From JAFGBZ01 sp043817715 (GTDB lineage Archaea > Iainarchaeota > Iainarchaeia > Iainarchaeales > JAFGBZ01): DNA of 14,572 bases. Made by a program: the position numbers and the translations under genes. Below, piece after piece: positions 6,888 through 14,183 of this stretch. Under the pieces are notes generated by a model. That model was not told the origin of the DNA. It saw only the letters and a program-made list of their open reading frames with translations, and made no database searches. Numbering within the stretch: the first letter of the stretch is position 1; every line of letters begins with the position of its first letter. Location of the stretch: contig JBDRGO010000087.1 in assembly GCA_043817715.1 (NCBI GenBank), positions 1-14,572 on the forward strand, written 5' to 3'.

Positions 6888-7312
6888 AAGGAAAGATAAG
6901 AAAAGGATTTTCAAACTTGGTTAAAAAAGGAAGAAATCTTTTAAGAAGAAAGTCTGATTTTCCTGAAAGATTGCTTGAAGAAAATGTTGAAATAGATCCA
7001 AGTGTTTTTCCTTTTCTCGGCCAATGGGCTCATATTCATAGCACGGGCATTCCTGTAACAAGGCTGGATAGGAAAGGAGGAAGGCAACTGGTTGAACTTT
7101 GGGGGCATCCAATGACTTTTTTAGGCAGAATGGAATTAGATGAAAACGGCAAGCAACAAATAGAGTATATTTATAAATTAAAAGAAGGGGAATATCGTTT
7201 GATTTCTAAAGAGGAGAGGTCAAAAGCAAGTTTACTTGCTCTTAAAGACAGAGTTGTTGTCAGCAAGGCAACAATTGGTTTTCCTGCAAAAATAAGAGTA
7301 ATAGAGGAATGA
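6884..7312 (+). CDS. Unrecognised protein, coupled to cgi121
   Basis: A 142-residue soluble protein that I do not recognise. It begins with a basic segment (many Lys/Arg in residues 1-30), continues with a Trp- and Gly-containing centre (FPFLGQWAHIHSTG, VELWGHPMTFLGRMELDENG) and ends with a predicted beta-rich region (YIYKLKEGEYRLIS, IGFPAKIRVIEE). There are no Cys residues, signal peptide or membrane segment. The ATG overlaps the cgi121 stop as ATGA, which suggests translational coupling and possibly a related role in tRNA or ribosome biology; that role is inference from position only. The basic N-terminus would suit nucleic-acid binding. Its stop is 33 bases from the stop of the convergent hef gene. 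Confidence 0.75.
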   Translation: MKGKIRKGFSNLVKKGRNLLRRKSDFPERLLEENVEIDPSVFPFLGQWAHIHSTGIPVTRLDRKGGRQLVELWGHPMTFLGRMELDENGKQQIEYIYKLKEGEYRLISKEERSKASLLALKDRVVVSKATIGFPAKIRVIEE

Positions 7313-7345
7313 ATTTCATTCAACTGCATAATTTCAGATTTTTCT

Positions 7346-9601
7346 TCATTCCTTATATTTCCCATCCAATACTTTCCTTATTTCTTTTGCTTTTTTCTTT
7401 CCAATTAATTCAGTGGTTTGTAATTCTTTTTCTGTTGCATTAATTATTTCTTTAATTGAACCAAATTCTTTCAATAAATTGATTCCTGCCTGCGGGCCAA
7501 TTAATGGAAATCCTTCAATTATGAATCTTTGTTTTTGTTCAAGTGTTAGTCCTTTTTTTCCAACCCTTAATTTGATTTCTTTGTCTTCTTTGAATTGTTC
7601 TCTTTTAGCAATCACATAAAGAAATTCAGCGGTTTCTTTTGCTTCTGAAACAAAAAAAACAGGAGTTCTGTAAACTAATGCAAGTGAAGTAAGCGCGCCA
7701 ATTAATGCATTTTTATGAATATTTCTTAAATTAAATAAATCTTCCATTCGTCCTTCTACAATAATTAATGGAGAAGAATAATTTTCATTTAATTTAACTG
7801 CTTGAGTAAACAATCTTCCATCTAATAATGAATTTAAAAAATCGTCAACTGTTTTTCTTTCAACAGCAACTTCATCGCTTAAAATATAATCAGCCACTTC
7901 CATTTGCTTGACTTTAACAATGCATCCCCTTTCCTCCAGCAATGAAGCAACAGGGCTTTTTCTTTCTCTTGCATCAGCATAAATCAAAATTTTGTTTTTC
8001 ACTTTATCCACATACTGCATTAACGTACTTTGCTGTGCTAAAGTGGTTTGTTTTCCCTCTGATTTCAGTTCATTCAAAGTTCTATGCATTCTTTTTTCTT
8101 TTCCTATTGAAGCCCAGTAATATGCTTCATCTCTTGTATTTTTTGCTAATAAAATTATTGCTTTTCCTTTTGCAAATCTTCCGGTTCGGCCTCTCCGCTG
8201 AATTGAACGAATTTCTGATGGAATTGCTTCATAAAAAACAACTAAATCAACTGAAGGAATATCTAATCCTTCTTCTGCAACTGAACTGCATATAAGTGTA
8301 TTAAATTTCCCTTCTCGAAATTCATCAAGTAAAGAAATTTGGTCTTTTTGCTTCATTCCGATGTCTTTTCCTTTTGTTGCTTGACCAATGAATTTTGCAG
8401 CATTAATTGTTTTATGGTTTTCAAAATAATTATTTAAAAAATTAATTGAATCCCTGAAATGATTGAATACTAATACTTTTGATTCAGGAAATTCTTTGAA
8501 TTGATTCACAAGAATTTTTTCTAATTCCATTATTTTTGGATGATTTAATTTTTTTTCAAATGCTTTGTCAGTTAATTCAATTGCTTTTTGAATATTTTTT
8601 GAATTTAAAACAGATAAAGTTGCTTTTGATGATTTTGTTTTTTCTCCGTCTTTAATTATTTTATCAAAGTATTGTTTTAATGGAGTGATTCCTTGTGTTT
8701 CAAGCAAATCAACTGCATGTGAAACTTTAATTAATGCAGCAGTTTTTGATGCTGCTGCAAAATAACTTGGTTTAGTTATTCTTTCTTTAGTTAATTCTTT
8801 TCGGATTTTTGCCTGAATTTCAAGTAATTTTTTTCTTCCAGCATAATTTAAATTAGTTGAAGAAATTAATCCTAGTTTTTTTAATGAATTTAATTGTTCT
8901 GAAACAAATGAATTAATTTCTTTTTTTATTTCAAGAAATTCTGGTGGCAATTCAAGTCTTTTCCATTCAACTTCAATTTCATTGAAGTAATCCCTTACAT
9001 CCTTGTCATGCTTTGATTTCACTTCAATATTCTGAATGAATAAATTCCTTGTAACATCCTGGATTCTTTCATGCTCGCTTCCGGGAGAGGCAGTCAATCC
9101 TAAAATAAGAGGCTTTTTTTCCTGTTTCACATACTGCCTTGCAATGAAAGGATAAGCATAATCTTTCACTGCGCGATGCGCTTCATCAAAAACCATTAAT
9201 GAAATATTTTTCAGTGAAATTTTTCCTGTCATTAAATCATTTTCAATTGTCTGCGGAGTAGCACAAATAATTGAACTGTCTTCCCATATTTGTTTTCTTT
9301 TAGTTGGAGGAATTGTTCCAGTTAATAAAGAAATTTTTTCTTCATTTATTAATAAAAATTCCCTGAATGATTTCTGGTGCTGTACTGCCAATGGCTTTGT
9401 CGGAGCCATTAAAAGAATTTTTTTTTCAGGTTCTTTTTCCAGCAGTTTTGCTGTTAAAACAACTGCAATAATTGTTTTTCCCAATGCAGTGGGTGCAACA
9501 ACCAAAGTATTTCCTTTATCTAAAACAGAATTAACTAAATTAATCTGGTATTCCCTTGACTGAATTGAATCTGCCTTGATTAATTTTTCTTTTATGAACA
9601 T
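7346..9601 (-). CDS. hef: Hef-type helicase/nuclease (XPF/FANCM family)
   Basis: Archaeal fork- and flap-structure-specific repair enzyme joining an SF2 helicase to an XPF-type nuclease. The helicase half shows Walker A APTALGKT (36-43), DEAH (139-142), TAS (170-172), a helical insert (~220-350), and motif VI QRRGRTGR (468-475). The nuclease half begins at ~539 with ILIYADARE and contains the catalytic ERKTVDDF (581-588), followed by an XPF-like core and a tandem helix-hairpin-helix domain (~690-745, FPLIGPQAGINLLKEFGS). At 751 aa it matches full-length Hef. Two small deviations: Ala in place of the usual Gly in Walker A (PTALGKT), and ADY in place of the usual GDY before ERK. The ATG at 9601 starts just ahead of REYQ; a weak AAGG lies about 8 bases upstream. 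Confidence 0.95.
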   Translation of the reverse strand: MFIKEKLIKADSIQSREYQINLVNSVLDKGNTLVVAPTALGKTIIAVVLTAKLLEKEPEKKILLMAPTKPLAVQHQKSFREFLLINEEKISLLTGTIPPTKRKQIWEDSSIICATPQTIENDLMTGKISLKNISLMVFDEAHRAVKDYAYPFIARQYVKQEKKPLILGLTASPGSEHERIQDVTRNLFIQNIEVKSKHDKDVRDYFNEIEVEWKRLELPPEFLEIKKEINSFVSEQLNSLKKLGLISSTNLNYAGRKKLLEIQAKIRKELTKERITKPSYFAAASKTAALIKVSHAVDLLETQGITPLKQYFDKIIKDGEKTKSSKATLSVLNSKNIQKAIELTDKAFEKKLNHPKIMELEKILVNQFKEFPESKVLVFNHFRDSINFLNNYFENHKTINAAKFIGQATKGKDIGMKQKDQISLLDEFREGKFNTLICSSVAEEGLDIPSVDLVVFYEAIPSEIRSIQRRGRTGRFAKGKAIILLAKNTRDEAYYWASIGKEKRMHRTLNELKSEGKQTTLAQQSTLMQYVDKVKNKILIYADARERKSPVASLLEERGCIVKVKQMEVADYILSDEVAVERKTVDDFLNSLLDGRLFTQAVKLNENYSSPLIIVEGRMEDLFNLRNIHKNALIGALTSLALVYRTPVFFVSEAKETAEFLYVIAKREQFKEDKEIKLRVGKKGLTLEQKQRFIIEGFPLIGPQAGINLLKEFGSIKEIINATEKELQTTELIGKKKAKEIRKVLDGKYKE

Positions 9602-9979
9602 TTTTTTGCCTTTTCTGATTTTTTAATTAATCTTTCGTTTACAAACATTTCCAATCATTTAATTAAGTTAATTTTTTCTTCAGCCCTTTTTTCATTAAAA
9701 TTTATTTGAATTAATTTTTTTCAATTTTAATTTTTTTTCTTTTACAAATTTTTCTCTTCTTTCCTGATTTTTTTAATTAATTTTTTTCATTCATTTTCTC
9801 ATGGTGCAGTGCACATTAATTTGAAGGAATTTTTTTATTAATTGAACGAAGCAATTTACTTTTTGTTTTTCCGTTTATACTGCCTTTTTTTCTTAAAAAA
9901 CCCTTTTTTAGCCCTTTTTTTCCTTAAAAAATCGTTAATTTTATATATTTGTTGAATTAATGTTTATTATAGTGATTTT
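9602..9979. other. Gene-free T-rich intergenic region
   Basis: About 380 bases between divergent hef and the histone gene. No open frame is convincing and I see no tRNA. It is dominated by TTAATTAA and long T runs on the plus strand. An AGCCC plus T-run plus TTAAAA unit occurs twice (9682-9700 and 9910-9928), not quite identically. It must hold the hef promoter at the left end, where AT-rich candidates exist but none is clear, and the histone promoter at the right end. Confidence 0.6.
9939..9950 (+). promoter_or_regulatory. TATA box of the histone gene
   Basis: TTTTATATATTT is a strong archaeal TATA match, centred about 35 bases before the histone ATG at 9980. It predicts a transcript start near 9970 and a leader of about ten bases, which would include the GTGA element four bases before the ATG. 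Confidence 0.6.
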
Positions 9980-10192
9980 ATGGCTGAAAGAATTCTTCCT
10001 TTAGCAGCAGTTGACAGAATTATCAGAAAAGCCGGTGCTTATAGAGTAAGTGAAACCGCTACTGAAGCTTTAGCTGAAAGCTTAGAGGAATATGGAATAA
10101 AATTATCAAGTTCTGCAAATGATTTTGCAAAGCATGCAAAAAGAAGAACCGTTACAGGCGAAGACATAAAATTTGCGCTGAAGAATTTGTAA
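9980..10192 (+). CDS. Archaeal histone
   Basis: A 70-residue single histone-fold protein that dimerises and wraps DNA. It follows the HMf pattern: LPLAAVDRIIRKAGAYRVSE (alpha 1 and first loop), a long central helix around TEALAESLEEYGIKLSSSANDFAKHA, and the second loop plus alpha 3 in KRRTVTGEDIKFALKNL. There is no N- or C-terminal tail. It has its own strong promoter and stands alone, as is usual for a highly expressed gene. It is one of two chromatin proteins in the window, with Alba at the right end. Confidence 0.96.
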   Translation: MAERILPLAAVDRIIRKAGAYRVSETATEALAESLEEYGIKLSSSANDFAKHAKRRTVTGEDIKFALKNL

Positions 10193-10329
10193 TAACATAT
10201 TAAAGTTGCATTTCTTTTATTTTCAAAAAACAAATTCTTAAATTCTCGTGTGATTATACTATTATTATTGCAAAAGTTGAAATAACTAAAGAAGAAAGAC
10301 AACAAGCGATTAATGAAACTGCAAAAAGA

Positions 10330-10758
10330 TTGGGCTTAAAATTATATGGTAGAAATCACAACCCAAAAAAGGTTTTATTGGCTTTTGAAGAACAAATAAG
10401 AGAACCTTACAAGCGTGTCGGAGGAACTATTGAAAGTGAAAGTTTGCCTCAAGCACATCGCGGTTCAACAGGTTCTATTTCATTTAAAACAAAGGAATGG
10501 ATTAATGAAAAAGGAGGTTTTCATAGAATAACTACTAAATTTCAGGGGATTAATGTAGGTACACAAGAGCATGAAATAATTGAGGATTATATAAATAAAA
10601 GATTTGAACGATTTATTGCAAATATTGTAGTAATGCAGCGTAGAAAAACAGCACTACGGGCTGCTAGAGAGAAATTAAGAAGAGGCCGAGTCATTAAAGC
10701 AGCAAAAAAAGGTTGGCATGCAGTATTTACAAAAACTCCGAAACCGATAGTAAAATAA
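10330..10758 (+). CDS. Orphan protein, start uncertain (may begin near 10261)
   Basis: I do not recognise this protein. From the TTG at 10330 it has 142 residues. The same frame is open and looks coding for 60-70 bases upstream (AKVEITKEERQQAINETAKR), back to three ATT codons at 10261-10269 and then an in-frame TAA at 10201, with no ATG, GTG or TTG in between. The C-terminal third is strongly basic (MQRRKTALRAAREKLRRGRV), so nucleic-acid binding is possible. No membrane segment, signal peptide or Cys is present. It uses CGT, CGC, CGA and CGG Arg codons six times, more than most neighbours, which may indicate acquisition. The stop is followed by T-runs (10760-10775) that could end transcription before the convergent gene at 10794. 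Confidence 0.65.
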   Translation: MGLKLYGRNHNPKKVLLAFEEQIREPYKRVGGTIESESLPQAHRGSTGSISFKTKEWINEKGGFHRITTKFQGINVGTQEHEIIEDYINKRFERFIANIVVMQRRKTALRAAREKLRRGRVIKAAKKGWHAVFTKTPKPIVK

Positions 10759-10793
10759 TTTTTTTTATTTTTTTAATTAGAATTTTTCTTTCA

Positions 10794-11879
10794 TCACTTT
10801 ACCGCCGCAATATACATATTTGAAATTATGTGGGGTGAAATCCATTGGTTTCCTTGTTCATTTGATGGCAGTTCAGGGTTGACGAATTCTTCCGGCGGTA
10901 AAGCATAATACAGTACTTTTCCACCGAATCCTGCTTCAATTATGAATGGATAAATTGTTGTTTGTCCTATGTCAACAGGCTTTGAAATGTCTGCAACTCT
11001 TAAGGTTGAAGTTGAATTAATTACCTGCACTAATGCAATGTTTCCAAAGCTTTTCCAGTCATTTCTTAATCCGATTACTGTGTCATGTTTTGGGGAATTG
11101 ATTTGAATTGTTCCCAAATAAGGCAGGCTGGTTTCGCATTCACTTTTTTTCATGCAGTAAGTTTCGCTTAAGGGTGATTTTCCGATTTCGCCTGTTTTAT
11201 TGAATTCCTTGCATTTTTTTTCTAATTCTTCGCAGTAATTTCCAATATATGCCGCTGAAATAAATCTGTCAAACCTTATTGTGGTTCCTCCAAGTTTTCT
11301 TGCCCAAGGATTAATTATTTCATGTGAATTTACATCTGATTCTTTGTAATTTTTTATTTCAGGGTCTTCGTCTTTGAATAAAAATTCCCTTTCTTTTGCC
11401 TGTTTTTCATCTTCTCCTTCCAGAAGAATTATCTCAGTTCCTGCATCCCCTGTCCAAACCAATCTTCCGCCTTTGTAAACATATTCCATGAACATTTTCA
11501 TCTGCGATGCGCTCATTTTTTTTGCTTTGGTGACAATGATTAATTTATATTCATCCAGCAATGCAGGGCTTATTCTGTTCAAATGCATTGAAGTGGTTCT
11601 TATTCCCATGCCTTTTGGATTGCTTAATTCTCTTGCCAATAGTTCAGGGTTTCCAAGCCCTGTATCAGAATAAACAATCAGTGTTTTTGGAGATCCCATT
11701 ATTGACCAGTAAAAATCACAGTAGCCTGGAACAGGAATTACATCACAGCCAAAAACCCATGAAACAACAAAAACAAGTATTGCAATTAATGCAATTAAAA
11801 TGACTATTCTTCCTGCCACTGCAATTACATCTGTTTTTTTTTCTATTGCAGGAGGAGAGCCATAAGGGGGGTAAGTCAT
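10794..11879 (-). CDS. Membrane-anchored GATase1-like protein 1
   Basis: A 361-residue envelope protein. The N-terminus is a short cytoplasmic Pro-rich segment, then one hydrophobic helix (residues ~24-44), then a large domain presumably outside the membrane. That domain resembles the class I glutamine amidotransferase-like fold seen in DUF4350/ThuA-type proteins: a first strand KTLIVYSD, LLDEYKLIIVTKAKKMS, then FMEYVYKGGRLVWTGDAG, and a late strand GGKVLYYALPPEEF. I see no catalytic Cys in the nucleophile position, so it is more likely a binding or scaffold domain. Four Cys in ~216-248 could form disulfides, consistent with an outside location. A paralogue lies at 13203. The ATG at 11879 is about 25 bases from a TATA-like element, suggesting a leaderless mRNA. 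The substrate is unknown. Confidence 0.65.
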   Translation of the reverse strand: MTYPPYGSPPAIEKKTDVIAVAGRIVILIALIAILVFVVSWVFGCDVIPVPGYCDFYWSIMGSPKTLIVYSDTGLGNPELLARELSNPKGMGIRTTSMHLNRISPALLDEYKLIIVTKAKKMSASQMKMFMEYVYKGGRLVWTGDAGTEIILLEGEDEKQAKEREFLFKDEDPEIKNYKESDVNSHEIINPWARKLGGTTIRFDRFISAAYIGNYCEELEKKCKEFNKTGEIGKSPLSETYCMKKSECETSLPYLGTIQINSPKHDTVIGLRNDWKSFGNIALVQVINSTSTLRVADISKPVDIGQTTIYPFIIEAGFGGKVLYYALPPEEFVNPELPSNEQGNQWISPHIISNMYIAAVK

Positions 11880-11898
11880 GTATTTTCACTTAAACCTA

Positions 11899-11927
11899 AT
11901 TCTTTAAATATTATTGCATTAAAGAAT
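11899..11927. promoter_or_regulatory. Inverted repeat between divergent genes, overlapping TATA elements
   Basis: ATTCTTTAA and TTAAAGAAT form a perfect 9-bp inverted repeat with an 11-base spacer, midway between the start of the GATase1-like gene (11879, -) and sec61 beta (11975, +). TTTAAATATT in the left half lies about 25 bases from the minus-strand start, and TTAAAGAATA in the right half is placed for the plus-strand gene. It may be a pair of mirror-image TATA boxes or an operator. Confidence 0.45.
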
Positions 11928-11974
11928 AGTTAAAAGAGTTATTTAATTGTTGTGATTTAAAGGAGTTTTTTTGC

Positions 11975-12139
11975 ATGAAATTAACCAAAGGACCAAAGCG
12001 TTCAGGGCCAAGTTCCTCAATAGGAATACTTAATTTTTTTGATTCAGACACTTCTGGACCGAAAATGTCTCCAAATTTTGTATTAATACTTGTTGCAATG
12101 TTCGTTATAGTAATTGTTGCAATGCATTTTTTTGCTTAA
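11975..12139 (+). CDS. Sec61 beta, protein translocase subunit
   Basis: A 54-residue single-span membrane protein, the archaeal Sec61 beta (SecG-position) subunit of the SecYE translocon. The family layout is present: a Gly/Pro/Ser-rich basic N-terminus (KGPKRSGPSSS), an amphipathic segment IGILNFFDSD, then KMSPNFVLILVAMFVIVIVAMHFF, one C-terminal membrane helix. It is normal length. The start is fixed by AAAGGAG nine bases before the ATG. It sits between two divergent or convergent genes: dys runs toward it with 15 bases between stops, including the palindrome GCTTAAGC (12144-12151). Confidence 0.88.
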   Translation: MKLTKGPKRSGPSSSIGILNFFDSDTSGPKMSPNFVLILVAMFVIVIVAMHFFA

Positions 12140-12154
12140 AACAGCTTAAGCGTT

Positions 12155-13069
12155 TCAAATCAGTTTTTTTTCCTGCAGTGCCTTTGCAATTAACGGAAAA
12201 ACAATTGTTGCTTCTCCATAAACATTAACTGTTGAGGCTTTTCCTTTAATTTTTCCCCATGATTTTGCTTCATGGGTTCTTGCTCCTGAAAGCGAGCCGT
12301 CAAATTCAGAAGCAGTTGAAACATAAACTGCGTAATCCAATCCATTTCTTAATAAATTTGCACCGATAACATGGTGCTTTGAAATGCCTCCTCCTAAAAT
12401 TATTGCACTGCATTTATCAGCATTCAAAACAAGGTTCCCTAATTCCTTCATGTCAGCAGTTACATCAATTCCAAAATCCGTATGATCCTGCTTGAAGAAA
12501 TACATCTGCAAACCAATTGCGCCGTCAGTTATTCCCGGGCAGAAAACAGGAATATTGTTTTTTGAGCACCAGTAAAGGAATGAATCCTCTTTCAGATGCA
12601 TTCCGATTTCTTTAATTAATTCTCTTGGTGAAACAATTTTTTTTCCTGAATAAATTTTTTCATAAATTGGAATTATTTTTTTTTCCAGTTCTTCAAATCC
12701 TTTATTATGAATTAAAATATTTCCAATTCTGTTGATTCCTTTTTTATTCAGTTCAATGTCGTCGCAGAAAAATTCCCCTGATTCATAATCAGTCAATGAT
12801 TTTATTATGTCATGGTCAATTGAACCTGCGGTAGTGACAATTGCTGAAACAAATTTTTTTTCACATAATTCTTTTATAATTCCCCTTAATCCTGAAGCAA
12901 CCATGTTGGCAGTGAATGAAAGAATTATTTCAGATTTTTCTTTTTTCATTTTTTCAATTAATTCAACTGCCTTGCTTAATTCCCCTGCCTGAAATCCTGT
13001 TCCTGAAAATGCCTGAATCAATTCATTGAATGAATTTATTTTCTTTAAATCAATGTCTTTCACTTTCAT
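12155..13069 (-). CDS. dys: Deoxyhypusine synthase
   Basis: Transfers the aminobutyl group of spermidine to a lysine of translation factor aIF5A, the first step of hypusine formation. The NAD-binding Rossmann-like core and active site are recognisable: SFTANMVASGLRGII, TTAGSIDHDI, FCPGITDGAIGLQ, ILGGGISKHH, and SGARTHEAKSWGKI, in which Lys273 matches the catalytic lysine of the family. Length is 304 aa. I chose the ATG at 13069 because GGAG lies eight bases upstream; an in-frame ATG at 13096 would add nine residues that do not resemble the family. The gene for aIF5A is not in the window. It is divergent from the GATase1-like gene at 13203 across a 20-bp palindrome. Confidence 0.95.
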   Translation of the reverse strand: MKVKDIDLKKINSFNELIQAFSGTGFQAGELSKAVELIEKMKKEKSEIILSFTANMVASGLRGIIKELCEKKFVSAIVTTAGSIDHDIIKSLTDYESGEFFCDDIELNKKGINRIGNILIHNKGFEELEKKIIPIYEKIYSGKKIVSPRELIKEIGMHLKEDSFLYWCSKNNIPVFCPGITDGAIGLQMYFFKQDHTDFGIDVTADMKELGNLVLNADKCSAIILGGGISKHHVIGANLLRNGLDYAVYVSTASEFDGSLSGARTHEAKSWGKIKGKASTVNVYGEATIVFPLIAKALQEKKLI

Positions 13070-13130
13070 TTTCTTTCTCCTCTGAAACAAAAACATTTAT
13101 TAATAAGTAATCTCTTTTATTTCCTAAACA

Positions 13131-13150
13131 TTAAGTATTTAAATACTTAA
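13131..13150. promoter_or_regulatory. 20-bp perfect palindrome between dys and the GATase1-like gene
   Basis: TTAAGTATTTAAATACTTAA is its own reverse complement over all 20 bases. It lies 63 bases before the plus-strand start at 13203 and 62 bases before the minus-strand dys start at 13069, almost at the midpoint. Its core, TATTTAAATA, can serve as a TATA box in both directions. It may be a shared bidirectional promoter core, an operator for a dimeric regulator, or both. Confidence 0.75.
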
Positions 13151-13202
13151 AGCAGTAAAATTAATAGGTAAAAATAATTAATTAATTGTAGAGGGTGAAT
13201 GA

Positions 13203-14063
13203 ATGTATCCGGATGATGGTGGTGCTGGTGCTGGAGGAGATGCAGGAGGCACTCCAGTAGGGCGAAAATTAGGCATGAATTTAGAGGGCTTTATTCCTTT
13301 GATTCTGATTTTAGTGATTGCTTTTTTCTTATTGATGAAATTCGGGGTAATCAGTTCAAGTACTCCGTTTATTGGAGGAATTACTAATTTTATTTCTCCA
13401 GAAGAAAAAGCAAATGTATTGCTTCTTGGTTCAAGCTCGGCTGAAACACTGAGTGAACTGTATAAAATGGACGGGGACTTAATTAAGCTTGTTCCGCGGG
13501 ATGTTCCTTCAATTGAAAGAAATCCAAAATATTTATTGGCTCAATATACTATTGTTATTCTTGATCAGTCACAGTCTGCCCAGAAAGCAGTTTCTCCAAA
13601 ATTAGGCAATGCAATTGAAGAATATGTCAAGAAAGGCGGTAAATTAATTACAATATTGGATTCAGGAATTTACCAGCCTGGAGCATATGATGTTGTCGGA
13701 TGGGAAGCAACTTTTGGCGATGTAATTCCTGTTGAATGCACTAGAATTTATGAAGGAAACCCTTCCTGCACTCAAAATATTCTTGTAAGGGGAAAGCTTT
13801 ACAGTGAACAGGATGACCATCCGATAATGAAAGGCCATGATGAATTCCCTATACATGTCGGCGAAACAGCAAACTTTCAAACATTTGATGTAAGTGCGAC
13901 AGGAACAGAACTTGCTTATCTGCAGGATTCAGGCACATTGAAAACATATCCTGCAATAGTTGAAAAGAAATTAATTGTTGGAAAAAGCATTTACTTCAAC
14001 TACAATCCAGGGTATACTTCAGGAATTTTCAGAAGCACAATTGAATATTTATTAGGGAAATAG
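13203..14063 (+). CDS. Membrane-anchored GATase1-like protein 2
   Basis: A 286-residue envelope protein with a Gly-rich N-terminal segment (residues 4-16), one membrane helix (~30-48) and an outer domain. The outer domain has the same layout as the protein at 10794: a first strand ANVLLLGSS, LLAQYTIVILDQS, then IEEYVKKGGKLITILDSG aligning with FMEYVYKGGRLVWTGDAG of the paralogue, and a late strand GKSIYFNYNPG. This is the pattern of class I glutamine amidotransferase-like (DUF4350-like) domains; a nucleophile Cys is not evident. Cys179 and Cys189 could pair. The start is set by GAGGGTG five bases before the ATG. The function is unknown. It is followed by a T-rich stem-loop (14081-14110). Confidence 0.65.
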   Translation: MYPDDGGAGAGGDAGGTPVGRKLGMNLEGFIPLILILVIAFFLLMKFGVISSSTPFIGGITNFISPEEKANVLLLGSSSAETLSELYKMDGDLIKLVPRDVPSIERNPKYLLAQYTIVILDQSQSAQKAVSPKLGNAIEEYVKKGGKLITILDSGIYQPGAYDVVGWEATFGDVIPVECTRIYEGNPSCTQNILVRGKLYSEQDDHPIMKGHDEFPIHVGETANFQTFDVSATGTELAYLQDSGTLKTYPAIVEKKLIVGKSIYFNYNPGYTSGIFRSTIEYLLGK

Positions 14064-14080
14064 TTTTTTCCTAATTCTTT

Positions 14081-14110
14081 CTTTTTTCTTTTTTAAAGAA
14101 AAAGTTTTTT
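14081..14110 (+). terminator. Possible terminator after the GATase1-like gene
   Basis: CTTTTT and CTTT pair with AAAGAAAAAG across a short T-rich loop with one bulge, and six T residues follow. The stem is all A-T rich, so it is weak; the T runs alone may suffice in archaea. Confidence 0.35.
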
Positions 14111-14117
14111 AACTCAC

Positions 14118-14130
14118 TTATTTAAATACT
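14118..14130 (+). promoter_or_regulatory. alba: Probable TATA box of alba
   Basis: CTTATTTAAATAC is a good TATA match about 60 bases before the alba ATG. It predicts a leader of roughly 35 bases that includes the GGAGGT ribosome-binding site at 14171. Confidence 0.5.
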
Positions 14131-14183
14131 TTTTCTTGGAAATTATGTATATTTTTAATCAAAGATTTTCGGAGGTAAAAACT

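Noticed and set aside
7942..8295. Open frame of 117 codons antisense to hef
   Set aside because: It is opposite conserved Hef motifs and its Leu/Phe-rich sequence reflects the reverse complement of the hef codons.
9602..9979. tRNA or other known RNA gene in the long gap
   Set aside because: I found no T-loop GTTCRANNC-type sequence, no acceptor-stem pairing and no CCA-end context. The region is too T-rich for a folded tRNA.
12144..12151. GCTTAAGC palindrome between sec61 beta and dys stops as a bidirectional terminator
   Set aside because: Only eight bases, no loop possible within it, and restriction-site-like palindromes of this size are expected by chance.
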